From positions 248,001-312,000 of the forward strand of contig VFIW01000004.1 of the NCBI GenBank assembly GCA_006386115.1: 64,000 bases of DNA, written 5' to 3'. Source of the DNA: Globisporangium splendens. Lineage: Eukaryota > Oomycota > Peronosporomycetes > Pythiales > Pythiaceae. A program made the translations under genes and the position numbers. Every line of letters begins with the position of its first letter. Position 1 is the stretch's first letter. The notes below the pieces were generated by a model. The model saw nothing but the letters and a program-made list of their open reading frames with translations. It was not told the DNA's origin and did no database searches. This document shows, in pieces, positions 52,382-62,156 of the stretch.

Positions 52382-54622
52382 ATGAAGCGCAGTCTGGAGG
52401 AGAGCGGCGTCGCTGCAGAGGACGGCAACAGCAATGGCAACAGTAATGGCAGAGCGGACAGCAAGAACAACAAGCGCCGCAAGTGCCCGTACCTGGACAC
52501 GATCAACCACCAGATGCTGGACTTTGACTTTGAGAAAGTGTGCTCCATCTCGCTCTCGGACCAGAACGTGTACGCGTGCCTCGTGTGCGGCAAGTACTTC
52601 AAGGGCCGTGGCAAGGCCACGCACGCGTTCACGCACTCGGTGCAGAGCGCGCACCATGTGTTCATCAACCTGCAGAACGACAAGATCTACTGCCTACCGG
52701 ACAACTACGAGGTCATCGACCGCAGTCTGCAGCCGATCAAGCTCGCACTGCGCCCGTCTTTTGAACCGAGTGAGATCGCCAAGCTCGACCAGAACCGCAT
52801 CCTGGCGCAGGACGCGTTCGGCGTCTCGTATCTACCAGGTAATATGCACGCGAGTAGTGTGTGATAATTGCTGCATTGTGTGTGCATTTAACGTATGTTG
52901 CATGTTCATAGGATTTATTGGGTTGAACAATCTGAAAAACACCGACTACATCAACGTGATCGTCCAGGCGTTGGCGCATATCCCACCGCTGCGCGATTTC
53001 TTTTTGCAATCGTCGGATGTCGTGACGAAGTCCAAGTCCCAACTCGTGCAGCGCTTTGGGGAACTGCTGCGAAAGATGTGGAGTCCGCACAACTTCAAGA
53101 ACACGGTATGGAATTACTTCTGCAGCAAAATGATCGTCTCGTATCTCTAACATGTGTGGTCGTCGCTGGGAAATACTAGATCAGTCCGCATGAGTTTGTG
53201 CAAGAGGTGTCGGTGAGCAGCAAGAAGCGCTTCCACGTCGGCAAGCAGAACGAGAGCGTCGAGTTCTTGTCGTGGCTACTAAATGAGTTGCACCGCGGAC
53301 TCGGCGGTTCCTCAAAACCTGGAAGCAGTGTCGTCCACAAGTGCTTTCAAGGCTTCGTCCAAGTGACGACTGTCGATGAAAGCAAGGCAGCTGTCGTAGA
53401 CCCGAGTGATGAGAGCAAACGCGCGCTCGCCACGACGACTGCCAAGTCTCCTTTCCTGTAAGCTGACAGTCTCGTGTCCGTCTTGGAAGCAATGATTTTA
53501 GGTGATGATGCTGACTTTGTGGATTGTCGGATTACGTAGGTTGATGTCATTGGATTTGCCATCGACCCCTCTCTTCAAGGACTCTCAGGGTGGCAACATC
53601 ATTCCGCAGGTATGTGGCATGCGCCATCTTGAATAGCGTGTAGTAGCCGTGGAGCTAGATTCCCAAATTGTTTCTGTTGTGTAGGTTCCATTGTTCACCG
53701 TGCTCGAAAAGTATGACGGAACCCACGTGACGGTGAGTGCATAAGCCTTTCCGTCGCAGATTTCCACCATGTTCTTAACGCTTTGTGCTTGGCTGTATGA
53801 TACCACGCGCAGCATGTGCTCCAAGGCTCGCAACGTTTAAAGAAGACGTACAAGATCGAATCCCTTCCACCGTACATTATTTTCCACGTCAAGCGCTTCA
53901 CCCGCAACAACTTTTTCATTGAAAAGAACCCGACTATTGTCAACTTTCCGATCAAGAACCTCGAGTTACGCGAGTACTTGAATCTGGGTGGATCGATTCC
54001 AACGGAAGAAGAACTGAACGCCATGTGAGTTGCTATTAGTTGACGTCCTAGGACGTCAAGATGGTTTTTGCGGTGGAATGGTTGATGTATCCATATTGAC
54101 TGAAATTTTACACGTGTATACTTACTAGGTCAATCACGGACTTGCGCGCTATCTTGACCAAGCACAACGCGTCCTCGAAGGTTTGTTTCAGGCTGATTAT
54201 GCTTAACGCCTGCTCGTCTCGTTGCAAGAGCTACCGAACTGAGAGTTTTCTTTTTGCTGTAGGATTGCGTTGAGAAAGCGGATTTGGTCGAGAAGGTCTT
54301 GCGCATCACAGTGTCGTCGACAAAGTACAACCTCATTGCCAACATTGTGCATGATAGTCCCGTGACGACCGGGAAAGAGGCATCTCTGAAAACCAATCCG
54401 CTGACAGAAGGAAGCTACCGTGTCCACGTGCAAAATCGAGTAAGTCGCGTCAGTTGGTAGTTAGATTGTGGCACTCTCTCGCCCTTTTTTGCTGATGTTT
54501 TTTTGCGCATGCAGGCCACTGAGCAATGGTACGAGATCCAGGACCTTCACGTTCAAGAGACGATGCCTCAACTGATTGGCGTGTCCGAGTCGTACATGAT
54601 GATTTACGAACGGAAAGCATGA
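52382..54622 (+). CDS. USP39: USP39/Sad1-type U4/U6.U5 tri-snRNP protein
   Basis: Nine exons: 52382-52838, 52912-53105, 53180-53457, 53540-53609, 53685-53732, 53813-54024, 54129-54180, 54263-54439 and 54515-54622 (531 aa). A zf-UBP finger lies at about 36-130 (KRRKCPYLDTINHQ, YACLVCGKYFKGRG, HAFTHSVQSAHHVF). A USP-fold domain follows. Where active proteases have NTCY, this protein has NTDY (Asp about 164), so it is catalytically dead, as known for USP39/Sad1, which works in spliceosome assembly. A stretch at about 420-452 (SITDLRAILTKHN, DCVEKADLVEKVL) looks like a SAP-like helical hairpin inserted between USP strands; I do not recall it in animal USP39. It is encoded by the small exon 54129-54180 and the start of the next. 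Confidence 0.94.
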
Positions 54623-54756
54623 AGACAGTAAGCGAATCGCAGACCATCAACCAATCCAACCATGGGATAATAGCAAGAGGCATGCAACTTGCTCCTTGAA
54701 AAGAGGAGTAATCGCGATCAAAACTATTCTCAGACGTTATACAATTTCAATGTGCT

Positions 54757-56731
54757 TCATTTGGCTACTGCAGAGACGCCGTACAGCTCATTCCAAGCGA
54801 GCAGTGAGGTGATGGTCTCTTTCGAGACACTCGGACGCACCCGCGAGATAGCGACTTTGAAGTCACTTGCATGGACGCCTCGCACGTCCTCGCTTTTCAC
54901 GTCTCGAATGCGCGCGCCAAGCTCGCGAATCGGTCCCATGGCCGCGTCTTTGCAAAGTGCTTTGAGGTCACTCCCCGAATATCCATCCGTGGCTTCCACG
55001 ATACTCGCCATCTCACGGGACGAAATCGCGTACTTTTGCGAGCCGATCAAGTGGCGAATCAGGGTCTCTCTCGACGTCTCATCAGGGAGAGGGACTACAA
55101 TGTTCCCATACGTACAAGCAACAATGCGATTAGACTTTCTATCTCATGACACTAGAAGAAGAAATGAGGTGGCTCGTACCATATATCCGCTTTTCAAGAC
55201 GTCGGATGATGGCTTCGTCCAGTTCTTGCGGCAAGTTAGTCGCACCCATCACGAGAATCCGGTCGTCAGGTGACGATGCTGCACCATCCAGTTCGGTGAA
55301 GAACTATGTACGCATCCATCAAATCCATCAAAGATGAAATGATTAAGCCCACTGATCCTCCTCAGCCTCGCGACAACAATCTTACCTGGTTCTTGATTCT
55401 TCTGCTGGCATCGTTCTCGGAGACCGACCGCGTCGACAGCAATGCGTCCATTTCATCCAGAAAGATCACTGCCGGTTGCAACTCGCGCGCAATCGCAAAG
55501 AGCGTCCGCACCAATTTCTCACCCTCACCGACCCATTTGGACGTCAACGTGGACGCAGAGATGCTAAGGTAATTGGATATGCGCACAAGGAAAAAGCAGG
55601 TGAGAGCGAGACACTTTTGCTACTTGTCTGTGGACGTAGGCACGGACGTACTTGAAGAACGTAGCATTTGACTCGGTCGCAACAGCTTTTGCAAGCAGTG
55701 TCTTCCCTGCAAGTACAGCACAACAGGCTAAGTGTATAACAACTCAAGAGCATATTCCGAGCACAATGAGGTTCGACGTACCAGTTCCAGGTGGTCCAAA
55801 CAACAATACGCCGCGGGGTGGCGCCAATAACCCCGTGAACAAATCCGGTCGCAGACTTGGGTAAATCACCGCTTCCTACATGTGCAAAATTGAAAATGCG
55901 TAGTATCCAAATTGTTAGCTTAATCTTGAGAGGACGTACATAGTGCACCTAAATATAACAGAATTCACCAACCTGGAGGATCTGCTTGGCGACGTGAAGC
56001 CCTGCGATGTCGTCCCAATGCACTTTGGGCGAACGGTCGAGCACTTCGTCGAGGATCGTGTGCGCGTGCTGCGTGTGGTGCTGGAGGAAGGCCGACGGTG
56101 CAGTCGCACCATTGGCGGTGGGTTGTGCAACGTGACTCGAGGGAGCAGCAGCAGCCTACGTGCAACAACGCACAAGTCCTCGAATTAAAGCATGACGCAG
56201 TGTGCATCCATCAGAAGCACGCAATATATACCGTCGTGGGTGGTGTTGCAATCCCTGATGCAGCCTGAAATCATACCACAACGAAAACGTCAATAGGATA
56301 TGCAAACATTCAATAGAGTCCTTATCGTATAGAAACCAACCTCATTGGCGTGTGCTGCTGCTCCGGCGACGCCGAGGCGCGTGTGCTCTTGCTGCAGCAT
56401 TTGCTCCTTCAAGCTCTCAGCGCGCGTCATGTAGTGATGAATCGTCTCCCGCAAAAAGAACTTCTTCTCGTCCGCATGCGTCAGCTCTACAAATCACCAC
56501 GAACGTGCGCACACATAAGCACATTAGCCGCTCGACAGATATGCTCCAACAAGAGCGTCGACGACACGAACGTTGCAGCTTCCGCATCATTTTCTCGATG
56601 GCGTCTGCGTAGAGATCCACTGCGCGCGCGTAGTCCCCGCTGTTGTCGGTCTTGACGGCATCGTCGAGCACCTTCTTGATCTCCGCATCATCGGACTTAT
56701 TCGGCGTGAGCCACGCCATTAAGCGCATCAT
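54757..56731 (-). CDS. SPAST: Spastin, MIT-domain AAA ATPase (microtubule severing)
   Basis: Nine minus-strand exons: 56572-56731, 56341-56486, 56232-56264, 55973-56155, 55782-55875, 55652-55706, 55386-55563, 55180-55303 and 54757-55094 (1311 nt, 436 aa). Residues about 10-80 are an MIT domain ([19 protein letters not shown]). A short Ala/Pro/His linker follows, then the AAA module: Walker A GPPGTGKT, pore loop [12 protein letters not shown], Walker [12 protein letters not shown], and Arg fingers in [10 protein letters not shown]. The segment [19 protein letters not shown] and the C-terminal [20 protein letters not shown] match spastin better than VPS4, katanin or fidgetin. It lacks the N-terminal hydrophobic hairpin of human spastin-M1. 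The predicted role is severing of polyglutamylated microtubules and ESCRT-III-linked membrane events. Confidence 0.88.
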
Positions 56732-56945
56732 TCTCTCTCGTCACTGTCGTCGGTTCTTTTTCTTCTTGTTGCCAGCATTATCAGTGCGCTGAGGAATTAT
56801 ACCAGAGTGCAGCCCCTCAACACTTTTATCCAATCACGTATACTTTTGCATCATTTCCTCGAATAGGAACGCATATTTGCCACACTGCGTTTCCGCCTTT
56901 CGTGACAGCGCCACATTTCCATCAACACCAGACGAAATTGAAAAG

Positions 56946-57958
56946 ATGCTGCGACGAGTTGTGGGGCAGATTGCGCGTGCCGGTGCAGGCAACGTCCAGC
57001 CTTTCGGTGTGCGCTTTGCGACCATCAACGGTGCGCTTTAGGTGCTATTGCATGTAGTAACAGTGACAATAGTGTTGCTATTCTGTAGCTGCCGCAAATG
57101 CGCAACAGTGCTAGGCGCTGACGGACGTGCGTGTGCTCTATCTTGTTTGTATCATGCAAAGGCAACCAGATCCGCCCTGGTATGGCGCTGGATATCGATG
57201 GGAAGATCTACCGCGTGACCAAGCACCAGCACGTGAAGCCTGGCAAAGGCGGCGCCTACACTCAGGTACATTACCAAAGATACGTGTGGTGGAGATTCGT
57301 TGGATTTATCTATTCTGACGGACTAGTGGTGTGTCCCTTTTTTCATGTTGTGCAGGTTGAGATGAAGGAAATCAAGACGGGCAACAAGATCAATCGCCGT
57401 TTCCGCGCTGCGGAGAGCGTGCAGAAGGCGCCACTCGGTCCCGACCAGTTCTTCCAGTTCCTGTACCACGAGGGCAACAAGCTCGTGCTCATGCACAACT
57501 CGACGTTTGAGCAGGTATGTGCGTTGTCGTCCTCTTATGGGCAGAACAGCTTCTTGTCGTAAGTTATTAATTTGTGTTTGCATGCCCATAGATGGAAGTG
57601 CCGCGCGATCTCTTTTCGGAGCGCCAGCTCGATTTCCTCTTGGAAGGCATGACGCTCACGTTGCAGATCGTCGACGGCGACGTGCTCTGGGCCAACATGC
57701 CGGAAAACGTGACGCTCGCTGTGACGGTACGATGCTGCGAAGGCATATTGGGATAGTGTGGACATGACGGACTAACTCATTCTTGTTGCCGATGCGCTTA
57801 AACAGAAAACCACGGCCAAGGGCATCGCGGACACGGCGCTGAGCGTGAAGGACGCGACGCTGGAGAACGGCGCCGTCGTCAAGGTGCCGCTGTTCATTGA
57901 AGTGGGCAACCAGGTGCGCATTGCGACAGAGGACGGCTCGTACGTCGACAAACTGTAG
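56946..57958 (+). CDS. Elongation factor P, organellar
   Basis: Exons 56946-57030, 57162-57265, 57356-57514, 57592-57726 and 57806-57958 encode 211 aa. The first exon is an organelle-targeting leader (MLRRVVGQIARAGAGNVQ) and the rest is a full bacterial-type EF-P: KOW-like domain I with the modifiable loop KPGKGGA, where Lys of PGKGG is the residue lysylated or otherwise modified in bacteria; domain II (DQFFQFLYHEGNKLVLM); and domain III ending NQVRIATEDGSYVDKL. EF-P relieves ribosome stalling at polyproline. The leader suggests mitochondria. It starts 214 bp from the divergent spastin gene. Bacterial ancestry through the endosymbiont is likely. Confidence 0.92.
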
Positions 57959-58535
57959 GACAATAAAGAGATCACGGAGTGTCTCCATCAGTTGGACATT
58001 TGACAACCAGTGTCAAACAAGCGACGTTTTTTCTTCAGTTCGTGGAAAGCGTCAACAGATGCATCTTGTGCCATGACGCACTCGCCAAACAGACTGAGAA
58101 GCAAGCAACAAGAAAAAAGAAATCAGCGCCTGTCTTCAACGCCGCTTACTCTCTCTCTCTCTTTGTCTCCACAAACAACGGTCGCATTCACGATTCGCTT
58201 GGTTCGCATTGTCATGAGATGAGGATGTCTGCAGTATCGGCGAGCGAAACGTCGTCTTCCTTCTGTCATTTTCAGCCAATCCAACCGCCGCATTTGATTA
58301 TCATCCAATCACAAGGAGAGGCAGTTTCGGGGCTGCGTCCTTTCGAGACAGAGTGACAGATGGAGGCGTGGTGTTGTTGCGATGTGTGGTATGTGACGCG
58401 ATTGCATCCACGTAGATAAGATCGCCAGGCGCTGTGTGTCGACGTCAACGACGCTGGTGATGGACTGGCCACTGTGCGTGTGTGCGTGTGTGAGTCTCTG
58501 ACTCCCTCAGTCATTCTCTTCTCAACTCGCTCTCC
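57959..58535. other. Intergenic between EF-P and FDSAD protein
   Basis: About 575 bp containing a (CT)n run near 58149-58163 and pyrimidine-rich sequence before the next start. No gene seen. Confidence 0.5.
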
Positions 58536-58551
58536 TCTCACTCCTCCATTT
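58536..58551 (+). promoter_or_regulatory. Oomycete Inr/FPR-like start element
   Basis: TCTCACTCCTCCATTT matches the oomycete GCTCATTYYNCAWTTT consensus at about 13 of 16 positions, 13 nt before ATG 58565. This predicts a very short leader. Confidence 0.5.
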
Positions 58552-58564
58552 CCACTCCACAAGG

Positions 58565-59128
58565 ATGGCGCGCACGACCCCCAACCAGGCGTCAAGCTCC
58601 ACGACTACGACCTATCAGCACAGTGGCGCTGCGCAGCATCCGCTCCCGCCACAGAGCGTCGCGACCACGATCTTGAAGCGACACACGAGCCACCAGCGCC
58701 AGCGCTTTGACTCCGCCGACCACGCGCTCTGCAAGCAGCTTCAAGCAGCGGTGGCAGTGGCAGCAACAGCATCACCTCAGCGCAATGGACGCCAAGGAGC
58801 ATCACGTGAAGCACAGGAACCGGAGCCAGAAGCCGACCATTCGGCAGTCAAACCGCCGCCGCCCTCGCGCGTAGTGGTCAATACGTCCAGCAGCAATGGC
58901 GCGTATGCAAGCAATGGTACGGGTGGTCATGCGTATCCGCAGCAGCGCGTGCGCCGCATTCGGCTGCAGCGGTTCGACTCGGCGGATTGGGTGATGGAGG
59001 CGCAGCTCTCGCGCGCAGGCTTCCAGAGCGCGCCGACCACGCAGTCAGCGGTCGCGAAGCTCATTTTGGACCGCCACGCGTACACAACGTGCCACTTCAT
59101 GATGACGCCCGTGGAGCAGCAGCAGTGA
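58565..59128 (+). CDS. Small protein with two endosulfine-like FDSAD motifs
   Basis: A single exon, 187 aa, mostly low complexity (Ser/Thr/Gln/Ala/Pro). Two similar basic-aromatic-acidic motifs stand out: QRFDSADHALCKQL at 46-59 and QRFDSADWVMEAQL at 135-148, each preceded by Arg-rich sequence. They resemble the FDSGDY core of endosulfine/ARPP19/Igo proteins, where the Ser is phosphorylated by Greatwall-type kinases and then inhibits PP2A-B55. Here Gly is Ala and the Tyr is His or Trp. The C-terminal LILDRHAYTTCHF region looks folded and may be conserved. The ATG is supported by an Inr-like element just upstream. The function is unknown; a PP2A-regulatory role is a hypothesis only. Confidence 0.8.
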   Translation: MARTTPNQASSSTTTTYQHSGAAQHPLPPQSVATTILKRHTSHQRQRFDSADHALCKQLQAAVAVAATASPQRNGRQGASREAQEPEPEADHSAVKPPPPSRVVVNTSSSNGAYASNGTGGHAYPQQRVRRIRLQRFDSADWVMEAQLSRAGFQSAPTTQSAVAKLILDRHAYTTCHFMMTPVEQQQ

Positions 59129-59316
59129 TGCGTCGAGAAGGCGTAGACACGAGCGAGCGAGAGAGAGAGAGATCGAGTTCTAAGTAGTCATAATAGTAGT
59201 TTGTATGGTGAATATGTGGCGTTGATGGCAATGTAGGATAAAGTATGGAATGTACTGATATAACTGTCCGTTGCTGTACTCACTCGCAGTCCACTATTTG
59301 ACACTACCAACAGCAA

Positions 59317-60141
59317 ATGACAATCTCTGGGTTGAAGAAGCATGCGCTAGGTGAGCGCGGCGCCATCTAATTCAATGTGAACGCTGTTATAGACAGCCAC
59401 ATGCACAGCTGACACGTGCATGTATGCGCATGCGTGTATCTGTGTGCTAAAGTGATCGTGGTCGCCGTATTGGTGGCGACGTACCAGTTGTACCGCCTCG
59501 AGTCGACACGCTCGCGCGGCATCGTTCAAGTGGAAGAAGAGGTAAAACAATGCGCAAATGGCACTGCCAGACATCAGTTATGCAGTGGATGACGGGGTGT
59601 TGTGTGCGTACGACGGAGCAGTTTGAGCGCGCGGTGCGGTTCCTCCAGGGCCAGCTCCCGAGCGCCAGCAAGTACGAAGTGCGGTTCACGCAGTCCGCGT
59701 ATGGGAAGCACCAGGCGGCCATCGTGATCAACCGCGGATACGACATTCCGCATATCGGTAACAACCTCTTTATATCCATGAAGGCTTGCGACGTATGTGT
59801 GGCTTCTTCTGAGCACGAGTGTGAATATGAATACGAATACTTGTGCGTAGAAGCGGAGCTCTTCGTGGACCAGCATTTGGTAACCGTGCGGCGGCAAATG
59901 AGCGCAAAGAGCAAGCCCAAGCGACCGAGTAACGCCCTCCCTGGAGCTACAAAATCCACTCCTGTATTGCCATCAGCGCTGCGCTTTCGAGTCTATGATC
60001 ACACGACGATGGATGCGATCGCTCAGGTAATTCTGCCATTGATTTGGTCGTCCTGCCGCTGTCGACATTCTCTCATTTCGCTTTCCATTGAACTAGACGC
60101 TCTACAAGAATAAAATGATCGACTCATACGATCCAAAGTGA
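59317..60141 (+). CDS. Small membrane-anchored protein of unknown function
   Basis: Five exons fit in phase: 59317-59350, 59453-59541, 59619-59757, 59851-60026 and 60097-60141 (483 nt, 160 aa). The start MTISGLKKHA leads into a single hydrophobic helix (LVIVVAVLVATYQLY) near residues 11-26, then a soluble domain (FERAVRFLQGQLPSASKYEV, KHQAAIVINRGYDI, ALRFRVYDHTTMDAI) and the end KMIDSYDPK. The third donor is read as ATCG|GTAAC at 59757, because the later GTATG at about 59791 would break the frame. I do not recognise the family; a type II or signal-anchor topology is likely. It ends 48 bp before the convergent PP2C gene. Confidence 0.6.
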
Positions 60142-60189
60142 GACCACGAAACTTCACAACAGGTGCAAAGCATACTTTGTTGGATATAT

Positions 60190-61809
60190 TTACAGGTTGA
60201 ACATGTCGATCTCCTCTTCCTCTTCATCATCATCGTCCTCCTGATTCTCTGTCGTCTCCCCAGTCGCTTCGCTGTCGGCTACAATCGCTGCGAGCCACGG
60301 ATTCCCTCCCAGCACTCGAGGCACAGGCGCTTTGCTCTTTCCTGCCGCCGCTGTCTTTGCCTGCGCGAGTGCTTGTTTGGCCTTTGTCGTGGCATCCTCC
60401 TGCCACCCAAACTGGATCACCGTCGCCGTGAGGTTGTCGCTGCTTCCTCTCCGGTACGCCTCCTTCACGATGGCATCTGCAGCTTTTTGCGGATCCTCAA
60501 AGTGCTGCAAGCCGATGACCACAGCGTCCTGGTTGCTCATCACGTCCCAGATGCCGTCGCACGCGAGCACGATAAACAAATCGTCCTGCTCGACTGTAAA
60601 CCGCTTGATCTCAGGCTCGCACGAGACCAAGGCTGTGGGTTCCTTCAGCGGCCGATCGCCGAACGCGCGTGACACAGCGAGGTACGTCGTCACTCGGGCT
60701 TGCTGCTCCACCGAGAGACCGGCACCCGTGGCCGAATACACGCGAGGAATGCCTGCAAACGTGCCGACAAAGCCGCCCTTCCGCTGAATGCGCTGCTTCT
60801 CGTCCGGTCGATCGGGTTTATGGTCTGTGGTCAATGGAATCCCGTGGCCGCCTCGACAGAGCACCGCACGACAGTCGCCCAAATTGATCGTGTAGTATGC
60901 CATTTCGGATGACAGCGGCCCGCCCGCGATGAACCAGAGCAAAAGTGCTGTGGAGCCATCTCGCGACGGGTTCTTGAGCAACACTTGCGCATCGCATCGC
61001 TGGAACGCATCCGTGAACGCGCGTTTGAAGTTGGCGTCTTGCGTGTGACACCACTTCTGGAACTCGTGCTTGCGCTGCGCGTCGTCTGCGTCGATCTGGG
61101 CGATCCCGGCTTCCATGGCACGTACGGTGCTCTGTAGCTGCTCGTGCAGCGCATGCACGTCCTTGTCGCCACTGCTATCACTATCTTTGTTACTATCACT
61201 GTTGTTGGTGTCAGCCTCGATCGCCATCAGCTGCCGCACTTGGTCAAGCTGCTCCTGGAACAACTTCAGCTGCGTCTCGATCTCGCGTCTTCGCGCCAAC
61301 TCTGCGTGCGCCACCTCACGCATGTCACTCAGCACATTCTGATCGGCCCCTCGGATATGCTGTTTCAGGGAGGAGCTCATGGTCTTCAGCAGGTTGCGCA
61401 CGAGGAAATCGACCGTGAACACGCCACCGTGGCCGTCCAGCACACCAAACGCAGGACCAGGGAACCGCGCCGTTGCGTCGGCAAAAGCCCGGTCCTCGTT
61501 GGTCGGCTTCATGCCCTGCCACGACTCCGAGCCAAACCGCAGCTTGTCGATAGAGAAGTCTGTCACAGCCGTCTCTGTGGCTTTCTTGAGTGGTGGGATC
61601 AAGTTGCTCTTCAACTCGTCCTCTTCTTCTTGCTCATGCTGAGCGTGTCTGTGGTCATTTTGAGCCGCACTCTCCGCCTGTGGATCATCTGCGACGTCGC
61701 CTGCGTTCTTGCATGGCACACTGCGCTTGAGGGCACTCGTCTGCGCGCAGTCGCGTGCATCTTCGTCGTCGCCATCGCGCTGCTTGCGCTTGAGGTTAAG
61801 CGTAGTCAT
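60190..61809 (-). CDS. PP2C-type protein phosphatase with a charged helical insertion
   Basis: A single exon, 539 aa, start ATG 61809 (MTTLNLKRKQ); the frame is open to 61890 with a hydrophobic but unlikely extension. The N-terminal 80 residues are acidic/basic low complexity with a possible nuclear signal. Catalytic motifs in order: NEDRAFAD (about 104), GVLDGHGG with Asp125, SRDGSTALL, LGDCRAVLCRGG, TTYLAVSRAFGDRPLK, VLACDGIWDVMSNQDA with Asp418, and SSDNLTATVIQF with Asp458. These give the usual metal ligands of PPM phosphatases. An insertion of about 100 residues (163-262) with predicted coiled coil and a Ser/Asp-rich centre splits the domain. The C-terminus is Ala/Lys-rich and strongly acidic. 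Expected activity: metal-dependent Ser/Thr dephosphorylation, substrate unknown. Confidence 0.93.
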   Translation of the reverse strand: MTTLNLKRKQRDGDDEDARDCAQTSALKRSVPCKNAGDVADDPQAESAAQNDHRHAQHEQEEEDELKSNLIPPLKKATETAVTDFSIDKLRFGSESWQGMKPTNEDRAFADATARFPGPAFGVLDGHGGVFTVDFLVRNLLKTMSSSLKQHIRGADQNVLSDMREVAHAELARRREIETQLKLFQEQLDQVRQLMAIEADTNNSDSNKDSDSSGDKDVHALHEQLQSTVRAMEAGIAQIDADDAQRKHEFQKWCHTQDANFKRAFTDAFQRCDAQVLLKNPSRDGSTALLLWFIAGGPLSSEMAYYTINLGDCRAVLCRGGHGIPLTTDHKPDRPDEKQRIQRKGGFVGTFAGIPRVYSATGAGLSVEQQARVTTYLAVSRAFGDRPLKEPTALVSCEPEIKRFTVEQDDLFIVLACDGIWDVMSNQDAVVIGLQHFEDPQKAADAIVKEAYRRGSSDNLTATVIQFGWQEDATTKAKQALAQAKTAAAGKSKAPVPRVLGGNPWLAAIVADSEATGETTENQEDDDDEEEEEIDMFNL

Positions 61810-62156
61810 TGTGGATCGTGGATCTGCACACAAATAGTCAAATGAAAAAAAAAGAAGAGAAATTCGAAACAAAATAGAGAGCGGATACAATTCCGTCGTA
61901 ATTACTCATCGATACTTCGATTATTCATGGGGTTTAGCATGTTCATCGAGGATTTAGGTCCAGGGTGTCTATTCGTTGGGTTGAAGTGAGTTATTCGGAG
62001 GTTATGGTGTCTGCTGGATGGATGCGTAACCCTGTCTGATGCGACGCTGGATCCGCATCGCCACAGAGCAAGGGACAAATGCTGCATGGCACAATGCACA
62101 CAACGCAGAGAAAATAGTTAACGCTCGAGTGAATGGAGAATTGCATGTGCTCGCTT
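61810..62156. other. Intergenic between PP2C start and phosphomevalonate kinase end
   Basis: About 350 bp. It contains the PP2C promoter and the kinase 3' end. Nothing else is seen. Confidence 0.5.
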
